64,000 nucleotides of DNA. Source: Taxillus chinensis. Its lineage: Eukaryota; Streptophyta; Magnoliopsida; Santalales; Loranthaceae. The stretch lies in contig JAKCVP010000022.1 of NCBI GenBank assembly GCA_023512835.1, positions 62,001-126,000 of the forward strand, given 5' to 3'. A program made the position numbers and the translations under genes. Shown here in pieces: positions 42,199-52,838 of the stretch (position 1 is its first letter; every line of letters starts with the position of its first letter). A model generated the notes under the pieces. That model did no database searches, was not told the origin of the DNA, and was given only the letters and a program-made list of their open reading frames with translations.

Positions 42199-43896
42199 AT
42201 GGGCGGCTTCGTTGAAAAGATCTCGAATCGCGTCTCTCCATCGCCGTCCAGACCGAGGCTGGATGGCAAGATCAAAGACAATGACACATTTCTCGCACGC
42301 TTAGGCCTGCTGCGGCGGCGGGTACGTCTGAGAGGCAACTCTGCGATATCCGTTCCCCTCGCTCTGGTCGTAATATTCCCATGCCTCGTAATAATATTAA
42401 TATGCGTGCTGTTTCTGCGGCATTCTTCGCCCGGGAGCAGGCTCCCTCCAGGCGGTGCGCCTCAACATGTTCGGTATGTTGCACTGCTGAGCCATCTTCT
42501 TTTGTTTCGTCCCTCATCGGAGCATACATGGCTGACAGGCGGGTAGGAGAATTAGCGAAAGGCATGATAAGGTCTTCGTCGAGGGATGTCAACGACCAGA
42601 TACATCGCAGCCTCGCGCCAATGCTACCTTTGTCATTCTCGCGCGAAACAAGGAGCTAGATGGCGTACTCGAATCCATCAAGTCGGTCGAACGACACTTC
42701 AACCGATGGTACCACTACCCTTACGTCTTCCTGAACGATGGAGAGTTCAATGAGACGTTTAAGGATATCGTGGCCAGGTACGCCAGTTCGCCAGTACGCT
42801 TCGGCAAGATTGATGATAGCATGTGGGGATACCCCAACTGGACGGACCACGAGGTCGCTCGCGAAGGAATACGAAAGCAGGGAGATGCGGCGATCATGTA
42901 CGGTGGCATGGAAAGCTATCATCACATGTGTCGCTTCTATTCTGGGTAGGCATAAGAGACTCTCCGCGCATCAGCGGCGCTGGATGGCTAACGCGCACTC
43001 TCAGGTTCTTCTACAAACACCCGCTTCTCCTCGAGTACGAGTGGTACTGGCGCGTAGAGCCCGAGATCAAGTACTTTTGCGACATTACCTACGATCCCTT
43101 TGTGGAGATGCAGAGAGCGAACAAGACGTATGGATTCACCATCGCAGTCAAGGAGTTGAAGGAGACGGTGCCTAACATCTTCCGATATGCGTCGGCGTAC
43201 ATGCGCAAGAACAAACTCAAGTCAAAGGGACTTTGGGAAATGTTTACAGAGAGACCGGTAGAAGATGAGAACTTTTTCCCAGAAAATGACCCAAGATACA
43301 AGGATCCCAAGGAGGAAGACCCTCTGCTCGCCCCAGGTGAGCTCCCTGAGATCGATAAAGAGTCCATGGATGGCGAGGTATACAACATGTGCCATTTTTG
43401 GAGCAACTTTGAGATTGCGCGGCTTGACTGGTTCCGCAGCCGCGAGTACGAAGAGTTCTTCGACATGATGGACCGCAGCGGCGGCTTCTGGATGGAGCGA
43501 GTAAGTGCTCGGTCTTTTTCGATTTTCCTCTATTCAGGCGCTAATACCACTCAGTGGGGCGATGCTCCCATACACTCACTAGCTGCCGGAGCACTGCTGT
43601 CGGTCGATGACATCCACTACTTTCGGGACATTGGCTATCGTCACACGACTATCCAACACTGCCCTGCAAATGCGCCGGCGCGACAGCTGCCACGCGAACC
43701 CTTCCTCGAGGAGACAACTCAAGATGAAAAAGAGCGGAAAGAAGAGGATGAATATTGGGCAAAGTACGACCCACCGCGAGAAAATGGAGTTGGGTGCAGG
43801 TGTCGCTGCGACACTGATGTGCCTGATGTAGAAGGCAAGGAAGGCAGCTGCATGATTGAATGGGTGTCGGTAGCTGGTGGTTGGACTTCACCATGA
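42199..43896 (+). CDS. Golgi alpha-1,2-mannosyltransferase, GT15 (Kre2/Mnt1/Ktr family), 503 aa
   Basis: Type II Golgi enzyme that adds mannose from GDP-mannose to N- or O-glycans. Four exons: 42199-42473, 42547-42945, 43005-43500 and 43555-43896. Introns are 73, 59 and 54 nt. A membrane anchor follows the basic N-terminus (about residues 52-74, VPLALVVIFPCLVIILICVL). The GT15 catalytic domain includes NATFVILARNKEL, YPYVFLNDGEF, MCRFYSGFFYKHPLL, YEYWR-type YEWYWRVEPEIKYFCD, and YNMCHFWSNFEI with the catalytic glutamate region, then WGDAPIHSLAA. The C-terminal GVGCRCRCD cysteine cluster suggests the Ktr4-like branch, an uncertain subfamily call. Intron 3 is stop-free and a multiple of three, so it reads through. 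The intron 1 acceptor has a close alternative nine bases downstream. Confidence 0.94.
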
Positions 43897-44644
43897 CGCG
43901 GACACTTGGTTCAGCTTGATCATCTTTATGTAACGATAGCGAGGCGTTTTGGGGACTCAGCATCTAGTATGCTGCATAGATTTGTACGTTTGAGAGGCGG
44001 CGAGCGCTGAAGTGGGGGGCAAGTTTGGCAGGCCGTCGCTACGATATATCCCAATGTATGATGCACGAGCTCTTCTTAAGGCCTGGTGTCAGCTTCTTGC
44101 TCACTGCCGCCTGCAAGTGAGTGAGAGAGAAGGAGAGAGCAAGATGCCTCCCACCCAGCTATGCGTTGGGCCATCATTATCGGGGACTAGCATCACGCGG
44201 GTCTCTTAGCTCCCGTCGTGCTTTCCCTCTATCAAGTCGGCAGGTCGATCTTGTGAGCTGCCTCCGCCTACCTCTGCCTACCATACTGCTCTCTCTTCCT
44301 CTCGGCCTTCTCACCCTCACCCTTGACAATCCTTCGTCTCTCGAACAAGGCTTTGTCCAACAAGCTGTACTCTCACTCGCCATCAACAAAACACTCGCCT
44401 GGCCACAACAGTGGTCGTGAATTCCTTATCGATTGAACCCCGCCCCGCTCACGCGCGTCACTTGACTTCTATATATCGCTTGCTGCCATCTGCTAGCGCC
44501 AGCCCTTTCGAACATCTGCTGTGCATTCCACCGCTCTCCCAACCAAGGTGGTGCTTTTTCAGCGTCTGGCAGTTGACTCTTTTCAGCTCTGGCACTTTCC
44601 AACCATTGCGGTGGAAGGTTTCGCCCTTCGAACTGGTCTTGACC
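43897..44644. other. Intergenic region
   Basis: 748 bp between same-direction genes. The last 400 bp are pyrimidine-rich. An open frame continues 78 codons above the next ATG but looks like leader sequence. Confidence 0.5.
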
Positions 44645-46726
44645 ATGCATACTACTCCCCAGTCCTCCCCATCAAGGGGATCCGACTTTCGCTTTCCAGT
44701 CTTGCCCCTCGAACAGACCGCAGACCTCCCGCGTGCAGACCCTCCTCCGACTACTTCGGATTATGACTCCACGTCCGACGCTGGCCGTGACGAGGACACC
44801 TACCATTACATATCCCGCCCTCAGAGCGTCGTGTCTGACGAAGAAACCCTGTCAGCCCACAACTATACTGCCTCCGATTCGGAACCCGAGGACTACTCTG
44901 ATGAACTTGGTGAGCGCCGTTCTGCCCCGTCTCCGGAGCAGGTTTCAGACTCTGACAGTTGGGACCACGGAGACCTAGACAACAGTGGTCTCACTGTTGG
45001 CACAATCATTCCTTCCGACGACGAGCATGACGCATCGAACCTCGATGACAATACCGCTCAGTCTTCCATTCTCTTTGACCCTCTCGCACCTTCAATCCCT
45101 GCCATGTCAACACTGGGATCTGGAAAAGCCTTACTGAAGCAGCTTCCTCCCAACATTCAGGACCTGCCCAGACTCCAGCTCAAGCGACCTTTCCGCGTTG
45201 CTTTTCATGGCCCGCCAGAGAAGAAGTCGGCCGTGCTCGACAAGATTGTCCAAGCCTTGGCTACGCCCGCACGAGCCAGCACCTCAGCACACCACATGGC
45301 AACCGTCCCAGCTTCTTCTTCTTCTTCCCTTTCTTCTTCAGACGATGAAGATGACACCCAAGTCACAGCCGTGCCGGCTCCCGGGCTGGAGCTCGAGGTT
45401 GACGATTGTGCACTTTGCAATGCCAAAGATAGCTCCAAATGCTCGCCCAAGGCGTGCAGAGAAGCCTACGCACTTTGCCCCATGCGAGCCGGAACACCAC
45501 TGGAGCGTTCCAAGAACAGACAGCTGTGTCAGGACATGTGCCACCATGACGCGTTTTGTGCAGGACACAAGAACATGTACCCTTGGTTTGCCAAGCAGCC
45601 CGATCTTGTTGTGATCTTGCATGATCTGTCTCATATTGCTGAAGCAAGTGGCTGTGCTGAGCCTTGCTCCATGCGTTTTGCCGACTCCTTGAAGGGACCG
45701 GCGCTGCTGAACATTTTCGACAGGTCTTACGGATCCGCTGACGAGATCTTCTCATCGAAGCGAGGGAATGCACACTCTGCAGAGTGTTACCTGGCGGAAA
45801 AGCGGCTGTCTGTCAGCCTGGTTGACTTTTTCAGCATCACCGACGACTTGCTGGGTGTTGCGATCGCTCATATCACTGGCCGTTGTCAGAAGGCTACCAC
45901 GCTGAAAACCGTTCGTGAAACCACTGCCAAGCTCTGGACGAGCTTTCTCCGTGAAGTCAAGATGGACAAGTTTGGGCTGGTCTCGCTCTTCGGTATCTTC
46001 ATTGTCGTAGCAGTGCTACCTTTTTTGGTTTACTGGGCGAACACATTGCGAGTACCTGCGGGGCTTGTTAGCGTCCAGGCAAACACAACCCAAGTCAAGG
46101 TCCAAAGCCATGCTGTGGAGTTTCCTCTATTACAAGCCAGCAATGTCCGGTCGAAAGCTGTGTCGTCGGTAGCCTCTGAGGTCAAAGAGGAATCATCAAA
46201 CTCATTGGCACCCTACTTTGGCGATGGCACGCTCTGGAAACCCTCGTGGGCGCAGGTCTGGGAGCGAGAGCCGGCAGCTGTGCCCCCTGCACCGCGAACT
46301 GAAGAAGCTCAATCCACACGTTCTCCTGCAGAGAGTTTCGCCAAAGCACAAGCCGCTGTGCAGACCTGGTTGGCGCACTCTGCACATGACTTGCTCAACA
46401 CTGTCCGAATGCTCAGGGTTATTGTTGCGCAATTGGCAGATCAGATCGTTGAGGTCATGATAAATCAGAGTAAAGCGGCTCACAAACAAGCAGGGCCACT
46501 GAGGCGTAAGCTGGAGCACTGGAGAGTGGAAAAGGGCGACAAAGTATACGAGAACATCAAAGAGGGCGCCTCAGCGTTGCGAGACGGCGGCGTGGACGGC
46601 CTCAAGAAGTTCAACAGAGCTCTGTTTCGCAAGGCACGACTCGGAGCCTACAGACTGACAGGCGGTAGGCTCGGTTCCAGATCCGGGAAGACAAGCAAGA
46701 TGCCCCGTTACCGCAAGGGCAGATAA
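44645..46726 (+). CDS. Uncharacterised single-pass membrane protein, 693 aa
   Basis: I do not recognise a characterised family. The first 180 residues are acidic and Ser/Asp-rich (TSDYDSTSDAGRDEDTYHYI, SDSEPEDYSDEL). A more ordered block follows (LKRPFRVAFHGPPEKKSAVL). A Cys-rich stretch at about 255-310 has the order DCALCNAKDSSKCSPKACRE, then CPMR, CQDMCHHDAFCAGH, and could bind metal or form disulfides. One clear membrane helix lies at about 445-465 (LVSLFGIFIVVAVLPFLVYW). The C-terminal 90 residues are basic and helical. The ATG at 44645 (GACCATGC) is preferred; the frame is open 78 codons further up without conserved character. Single exon. Confidence 0.72.
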   Translation: MHTTPQSSPSRGSDFRFPVLPLEQTADLPRADPPPTTSDYDSTSDAGRDEDTYHYISRPQSVVSDEETLSAHNYTASDSEPEDYSDELGERRSAPSPEQVSDSDSWDHGDLDNSGLTVGTIIPSDDEHDASNLDDNTAQSSILFDPLAPSIPAMSTLGSGKALLKQLPPNIQDLPRLQLKRPFRVAFHGPPEKKSAVLDKIVQALATPARASTSAHHMATVPASSSSSLSSSDDEDDTQVTAVPAPGLELEVDDCALCNAKDSSKCSPKACREAYALCPMRAGTPLERSKNRQLCQDMCHHDAFCAGHKNMYPWFAKQPDLVVILHDLSHIAEASGCAEPCSMRFADSLKGPALLNIFDRSYGSADEIFSSKRGNAHSAECYLAEKRLSVSLVDFFSITDDLLGVAIAHITGRCQKATTLKTVRETTAKLWTSFLREVKMDKFGLVSLFGIFIVVAVLPFLVYWANTLRVPAGLVSVQANTTQVKVQSHAVEFPLLQASNVRSKAVSSVASEVKEESSNSLAPYFGDGTLWKPSWAQVWEREPAAVPPAPRTEEAQSTRSPAESFAKAQAAVQTWLAHSAHDLLNTVRMLRVIVAQLADQIVEVMINQSKAAHKQAGPLRRKLEHWRVEKGDKVYENIKEGASALRDGGVDGLKKFNRALFRKARLGAYRLTGGRLGSRSGKTSKMPRYRKGR

Positions 46727-48093
46727 AGACCGTCACCCATTCCAGAACCTCAGCATCATCATGGTGGGAAGTTTAGGCGTTGCATCGTTTTGCGTGGACC
46801 AGAGATACCCAGAATGACCTCAGGTGGGATAGCATGGACAAGGAAAGGGACAACGCTCAAGTAACGGCTTCAGTTCGAGACACGTTCGTCGGTCTGGCGT
46901 TTCTTATCCCTTTCGACTTATAGAAAGTCTCTTCATTTCATAGAAACGGGGAGCAAGGCTGTTCGGCCACCGGTAATGCAAACATTGTGCAGCTCTACAA
47001 AGTACCTACTCGCTAGTGAATTTTTTATTTCCTTGGACATTTGCAAACCGTGAGCGTTAGAGACGATCTTGTCAGTACTACCTCAGGTCTCTAACCTGCC
47101 GTGCCTGCGCATCCACGGCGCTGTCATGGCGTGCATGTCTTGGACCCCTATTCGTCATAATCTTGCTAGTGAAATGGCCTGTGGAAACCTTACATGTAAC
47201 AAATATGAAACGCTTAAAGGATCATGTTCGAAATGACACAAAGTACGAAGTACAAGCCGTGAGCTTATACTTACCTACCTACCTACTTGTATCTACTCAA
47301 TTATTATGATTGAACCCCTGGGTGAACCCCCATTTACCAAGTATAACCACAAAAGCACTCTTCGCATAGACATCACTTTTCATCAACCCGAGTACCCCGA
47401 TTCAGTCTGAACAAGCTTGAAAGGAAGACAAGTGTGATTCACGTAGACGATGAAAAGGAGCGCATGTCATTTGGTTCATGCACCCAATCCTCCTTGAAAC
47501 CCCTGGGAATAGCCATAGAACGATCGGCTCTCAGAGTGGAATACTGCGGTTCACTGCCATTTTCCGTGCTGGATGTGTTGCTGCTATACCTGTTGATCAG
47601 CTCGTTGACTAGCTCGTTGATTCTGTTGTCGAGTCCCCGATGGGCTATTTCTGTAATGTATTGCTAATATCTGGGGTGTGCGGACCAAGGTCGTTTAGAA
47701 CATGGTACGCGCTTGTTTCTTGTTGCTTGTTTCTTGTGCTCGAGGGTGAATGTGGTCATACCTACTCTTAACCTGCATTCCAATCCTAATTCTCACTGCG
47801 CTCTCGACGTCGACCTCGATTTCCATTTCCATTACGGTGTCCATCCCGACCTTGATTCCGAGCTTGGTTGTGGGTCTGGTTCTGATTGCGCTGCCGACTC
47901 TGGCCGCGATTATGATTCTGACCTCGACGCTCAGCTTCACCTTGTACGTCAACCGGAGCCCTCGATAAATTTCGAACCCAGAACTGGCCCCGGGCTTGAG
48001 CCGCTGCGTCTGCGTCTGCGTTTGCGTCTGCTTGAGCTTGGGCTTGCGCTCGGCGCGCTACTCTCGCTTGAATGCGCGCGTCGGCTACGAGGG
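46727..48093. other. Intergenic region with simple repeats
   Basis: 1.4 kb without a supportable gene. It holds a short TACC tetranucleotide run near 47270-47288 and a hexanucleotide GCGTCT-like run at about 48004-48030. Between 47786 and 48106 the minus strand is open and encodes a Gln/Asn/Asp/Arg-rich low-complexity frame that might be a further exon of the next gene; I could not join it. Confidence 0.45.
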
Positions 48094-48732
48094 CTACTTG
48101 CAGCAAGGATGCTTCGAGGATTGGTCTTTCGTCTTCGTTTGCTCGCGGGGGAATTGCTTGACTTTTTCGTGAGATTGGTTAGTTGATTTGCGTGATTGGG
48201 GATGAGTCTGAGGGCAAGGTCTGGATTTGGTGGGCTGGTGAGGCTTCGCTTTGTGTGCGGGAGGCTTGTCATGGTTTGTGTGGGATTCGATGGGAGGGAC
48301 GTACGCTGGAGCAGGGGCAGCAGGGGGAGCAGGGGCCGCGGGAGGTGCGGGAGGAGCAGGAGGAGCGGGAGGAGCAGGAGGAGCGGGAGGAGCAGGAGGA
48401 GCGGGAGGAGCAGGAGGAGCGGGAGGAGCAGGAGGAGCAGGAGGAGCAGGAGGAGCAGGAGGAGCAGGAGGAGCAGGAGGAGCAGGAGGAGCAGGAGGAG
48501 GAGGAGGAGGAAACGCAGGTCTGGCTACTCCACCAGGATTTCCATGCTCTCGCTGTCTAGGACGATTAGCAACTTCTCCAGGCGTATGACGAGGCTCTTG
48601 TCGAGGAGACCGCCTCGCTGCACGCTTTATCTCGCGGATAGTCGGCGGTCTTCTCCAATCGTCAGTCGCAGCAAACCAGAAGAGCCGAGGGAAGCGATCG
48701 TCGAGATCGCGGCGTCTGTTAAAGATGGGCAT
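48094..48732 (-). CDS. Proline-rich hypothetical protein with Ala-Pro-Pro repeats
   Basis: The N-terminal part looks like real coding sequence (DLDDRFPRLFWFAATDDWRR, PPTIREIKRAARR). About 50 residues of Ala-Pro-Pro repeats follow, then a basic Ser/Lys/Pro tail. No family is recognised. The ATG at 48732 is the first in frame, but the sequence just after it (TTTAACAG) resembles an intron acceptor, so an upstream exon near 48800-48990 is possible and the true start is unsure. The 3' end is also unsure, because two other minus-strand frames stay open downstream. Confidence that a gene lies here is moderate; confidence in these limits is low. Confidence 0.38.
   Translation of the reverse strand: MPIFNRRRDLDDRFPRLFWFAATDDWRRPPTIREIKRAARRSPRQEPRHTPGEVANRPRQREHGNPGGVARPAFPPPPPPAPPAPPAPPAPPAPPAPPAPPAPPAPPAPPAPPAPPAPPAPPAPPAPPAPPAAPAPPAAPAPAYVPPIESHTNHDKPPAHKAKPHQPTKSRPCPQTHPQSRKSTNQSHEKVKQFPREQTKTKDQSSKHPCCK
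48350..48500. repeat. GGAGGAGCN 9-bp tandem repeat
   Basis: About sixteen copies of a 9-bp unit. In the first half GCG and GCA alternate, making an 18-bp higher-order unit repeated about five times. The second half uses GCA only. The unit has no stop codon in any of the six frames. Confidence 0.92.
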
Positions 48733-49157
48733 GTCAATTGCATACTCGTTAGCCAAAGTCCTGCTCCAGGGGCCGGTCAAGATGGACTTTTAGAGGCATT
48801 ATAAGCAAAGTCATGCTCGAATGCTTTGCTCTGCGTTCCCTGGTCTCGTGGGCATTAGCTGACAACGAGCGCAGATGAAGGGCGGTGCTTGTCAAGCCAA
48901 AACAAGTCACTCTGCGAAAGGCATTGGCGTGCTGAGCGAGTGCAAGGCGACTGTACTCACTATCAGGCATAGGTGCACCTGTAGTCCGTAGTGGCAAGCC
49001 CGTTAAATGTCGAGAATAGAGGTCGACATTTTATTGTCATTAGTAGATTGCTCATGCCCCTAAAGTCCTCCACAGTACCCTCAAGGAAAGATGGGTCCAA
49101 TATGATGGTTTGTATGAATTGTGCGGGGATGCCAACACGCGAAGATGCGTTAATTAA
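48733..49157. other. Upstream region of the proline-repeat gene and downstream of mL67
   Basis: 425 bp. A minus-strand open frame (48749-48997) may include a 5' exon of the proline-repeat gene, but no convincing splice donor was settled. Confidence 0.35.
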
Positions 49158-50205
49158 TTATACAGCGTGAACGGCCTTGCTGCCGCCCTGAAGTCGATCC
49201 ACCAACGCCCGCAAACGTGACTTCGGTTGTGCAGGCGAGTTCGATTCTGTTGGCATCGCTTTCGTGTCCTTGCGTGCCGAGAGCTGAGTAGGTGTTGTGT
49301 CTATCAGCGCAGGATCAGGCAGCTGTCCGATGTATCTGTCTTCACCATGTGCTGGCTTGATACTTGTGTGTACGATGCTCGGTGGCCAGTACCTGGCGTA
49401 GTGCGCATCAAGCGCATCAGTCCAGGCGATGCTGATGCCTTCCATGGTGAATAGTGGTCGCTCTTCCTGTCCGCGCTTGCGGCCAATACCTCGCTTTGCA
49501 GCTGGTCGCGGGTCGTTCACGGGTGTGTACACGCCCTGAAGCGCCCGAAACTCGTCGGGCTTCGCCAGCATCCGCGTAAGACGGATCTTCTCAGCTTTGA
49601 GTTCTCTGGCCGTCTCTAGCGACGCCGCGTCACCAAGTTTGAACAAACGCTTTTTCTCTATCTGGAGTTCTTCCACCCTTCCCTTTGCCTTCGCCACTGC
49701 CTCCTCGCTCAAACGCTGTTCCAACTCAGCCTTGCGAGCTTGTGTCCTGGCCATTTTGCTCTGTCTCGTTAAAACGGCGGCGACGTCTGCGATTGTGTTT
49801 GGCTTCTCATTCATGAGGATTCGTTTCCGTTGCCTCTTGTCTTTGTTCTTGAGATCTGGGATGCTCCATTCGAAGTTGTGCCTTTTCTTGAATTCCCGCA
49901 GCTCTTGATATGCTCGTAGTCGTTGCCAGTCTGATGGCATTTCAATAACGCAGAGCGGTCTCCACATGTCTTTCCGTAGTGATGCTGGGACCGTCTTCTT
50001 GCCCATGAACGGGATTTGAGCAATTGCCTTGTTGTTCTAATGGACGTGTCAGCCATACTAGTTGCGGGGCTATTGCCGCTTGCCGGCTTACATCGAGGAC
50101 TTTGTGCAGTGAGTACACGACCTGCTTCGTCCGGACGTGGTTATAGACCCATATTTGCCGGGCTACGGACGGGGCCGCGGGAGCAGCTGAGACGAGAGAT
50201 GTCAT
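49158..50205 (-). CDS. mhr1: Mitochondrial large-subunit ribosomal protein mL67 (Mhr1-like), 330 aa
   Basis: Component of the fungal mitochondrial ribosome; the yeast homologue Mhr1 was also described in mtDNA recombination. Exon 1 is 50205-50092 and exon 2 is 50036-49158; the 55-nt intron (GTAAGC to TTAG) is in phase 0. Splicing joins QIWVYNHVRTKQVVYSLHKV to NNKAIAQIPFMGKKTVPASL, matching the conserved start of the family (VY.H.RT.QV.YSL, then GKKTVPA.LR.D.W.P). A Lys/Arg/Glu-rich helical region follows (residues 110-190), with LFTMEGISIAWTDALDAHYA near 240. A cleavable targeting peptide is not obvious. It diverges from the UVRAG-like gene. Confidence 0.9.
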
Positions 50206-50521
50206 GATACGCGACGAAAGAAAGTGATTCTCCAGCCGTGATCAGACTCGGGAAGTGTGAGCGCGATGGGTGGCTTTCAATGGCGATCTTCGTAGGGTCA
50301 AGGGAGAATGGAAAGAAGTTCGGCAGCGGCGCCAAGCTTCCGAGGAGCCGCACCTCACATGTTGAAGGACTGTCGAGCGGACGCGTATCCCATCTGTGTG
50401 TATCAATTTGACTGGCATTAGGTCGTTGCGATCCATTGCAGAGCTCCAAAATGCATGGAGCGCCATTCCGAAGCTTCAGGTTCAACATTGCGCCTGAGAA
50501 AGCTCTTCTCTGTTATCCACT
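50206..50521. promoter_or_regulatory. Divergent promoter of mL67 and the UVRAG-like gene
   Basis: 316 bp between diverging ATGs; both promoters must lie within. No specific motif recognised. Confidence 0.55.
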
Positions 50522-52526
50522 ATGACTAACGATGCGCAGAACCATGTAGCTTCTCCAGCACGACCCGAACGCTCCAGGTTACTACCACATGTAGGTTTCA
50601 GGCATTCATGTTTCTCTTCTGACGAGACTAATGTCGATCTAGAATCGTAGACTGCGACATCTTCATGGTCTCACTCTGCGCAACCTGACGCTACCCCAAG
50701 TAACCAAGCGTCATCGAGGCTACACCTTTGACGATGAAGCCCTGCCTCACGCGACGCGCTCGCCAGCGAAGCTACTCGCACTGGAAGAAGAGCACAGGAT
50801 AACACAAACGAGATCCTCCGGAAATCTTAGAGAGCAAGCCGCGACATCGCCGCCGCAGCAGGCCGATGAGCCCACAGCTAATGGCCAGGCAACAACGCCA
50901 AAGAGACCGCCGCGACTGAGACCTCGCCGGCAGTCAACCCTAGACATCGCCAGCCCAAGCGCCAGGAAGCAAAGATACGAAGATGCTGTCCATGGCCATC
51001 TTGCCGATGTGTTTTGCACTATCCATCTCCCGGAGGATGACAAACCAGTCTATGTCAGCGAGGTTGCCAAGGATGTCATGAATGCAGACTTTCGTTTCTT
51101 TGACCTGAGTGCCTGCGGTCCTCACATTGGCAGGATTGATGTTGCAATTTTCAAGCTTTGGGCGAGGCACTCGACCGACACACAGTGGCAGCATCTCCAG
51201 GACGTGCAAGCCGACCTCAAGTTGCTTGTCCTAGTGTCGCGCACACCTGATGGCCTACAAGACAGTTTCGCAGAGAACTCGCTTCTGCTACATTTCTCAG
51301 ATGGCATATATGCGCTCTCTGACAGTCAGCCACCGTCACCGCCCGTGCTGCCTGCACCTCTTCCGCTCAGTGCGACACAAGTTGGACTCAGTGAGCCATC
51401 GTCATCATATGACGCTTTGATGCGTCTTCAAACGCTGGAGTCTTGCATCGCAGATGCGTTTAGTGCTCGCGACAAGTTGATGTCTGAAATCAAGGACTTG
51501 CTGACATCAAACGAGTCCAAGAGCCAATTCACACTTCCCACCGAGCTAGAGGTTGCAAAAGATGCAAAAATACTCACAGATAAAGCTGTCGAGACCGCGC
51601 AGCGAAGCGTCCGGACTGCACAGAACTCCATCAAAACTTTAAGACACACAATAGCTGCGCGCCGGGAAGCCATGCGCATTGGCGCAGAGTCATCCGACCG
51701 AGCCCGGTCTTTCCTCGAGTCGGCATCACATTCACTCTTCCAATGCCAATCTACACACGCGCAAACCAAGGAAGAAATCCAAGGCCAGCGCAGAAGAGTC
51801 GTCTCAGAGCTTCAAGAAATCTTCCCCATTGAGCCACTGGCAAGTATAGGCGACGGCAACATCTTCGCCATCCGCGGCGCCGCTCTGCCCCCAAATTCAG
51901 ACTTTTCCAACATGAACGCTTACGCCCGACCATCAGAGACGGAGGTCAGCGCTGCACTAGGCCACGCGGCGCATCTAGTCCGCCTTTTATCCCTGTATCT
52001 CTTTATCCCGCTTCCATATCCAATCACGCCCCGCTCCTCGCTGTCCGTCATTCAAGATCCAATCTCTATTCTCTCAAAGGGCGAGTCTCGCACGTTTCCA
52101 CTCTACGCAGGTCGTCATGCTGGCGCAGCGTCTGCACCGCTACACCGCTTTGAATACGCAGTTTATCTGCTGAATAAGAATATTGAGATTTTAATGCAGC
52201 GGTCCGGTACACGGGCCATGGACATCAGACAGACGCTGGCGAATCTCGGACTGCTGATGTTCGCTGTATCGGGCGGCGGACGGCCAGGAGAGATCCCGCC
52301 GCGATTTCGGGGCGCTGTACGGGGTCTTGCTTTGCGAAGTGCGGCCAAGAGACCTAGCTGGGGCCTTGGAGGTAGTCTACGTGACGACTCCAGCGATGTC
52401 AGTGTGGAAATTGGGGATGCGCTCGGGCGGAGGCATAGCTGGAGTAGAGCTGGGGGTGTCGATGGGCACGCGAGGAGACCTAGCGATCAAGAAGAGGAGG
52501 CGCATGGCTTTGTCAGGGCCACGTAA
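50522..52526 (+). CDS. Vps38/UVRAG-like subunit of the class III PI3-kinase complex, 650 aa
   Basis: Subunit that targets Vps34-Vps15-Vps30 (complex II) to endosomes. Exon 1 is 50522-50590 and exon 2 is 50643-52526, with a 52-nt intron (GTAGGT to CTAG) in phase 0. An N-terminal C2-like region is followed by a helical coiled-coil at about 310-420 (DALMRLQTLESCIADAFSAR, AVETAQRSVRTAQNSIKTLR). The C-terminal BARA-like domain contains the recognisable blocks FAIRGAALPPNSDF, ALGHAAHLVRLLSLYLFIPL, PLYAGRHAG and RFEYAVYLLNKNIEILMQR, then DIRQTLANLGLLMF. Atg14 shares parts of this layout but lacks this conserved C-terminal pattern, so Vps38/UVRAG is favoured. Confidence 0.86.
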
Positions 52527-52838
52527 CGAAAGATTCAGCTTCAGACATGGTTTTTCGCAAAGAAGTACCCTCTGTAAATTCGCAATCGGACTATGCAACA
52601 TGGAAGTCTCCCGTGAAACGAAAATCAGCGCTGCGACTTTGCACGCTACAATACAAACCCATCGACTGTTTATCATCCTGTTCTCTGTAAGCTGCACGCG
52701 ATGTCATGCTCGCCATCTGTCCGCCCGCTCCCAATTCCATCTCGTGCTTGTGTTTGTTCAACAATCCAAATCGCGTGTGAAAAGCTGCGGTTGAAAAGCT
52801 GTCGATCCTTACCGAGCGTTTGGCTGGGCGGTAGATTT
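52527..52838. other. Convergent intergenic region
   Basis: 312 bp between the UVRAG-like and F-box-like stops. Nothing recognised. Confidence 0.5.

Noticed and set aside
47713..48186. 157-codon plus-strand frame with LRLRLRL and Asp-rich runs
   Set aside because: Translation of simple hexanucleotide repeats, antisense to the low-complexity region of the proline-repeat gene.
48183..48804. Plus-strand frames encoding EEQ, GGA and SRR repeats
   Set aside because: Artefacts of the stop-free 9-bp repeat; only the minus-strand Ala-Pro-Pro frame has non-repeat coding-like flanks.
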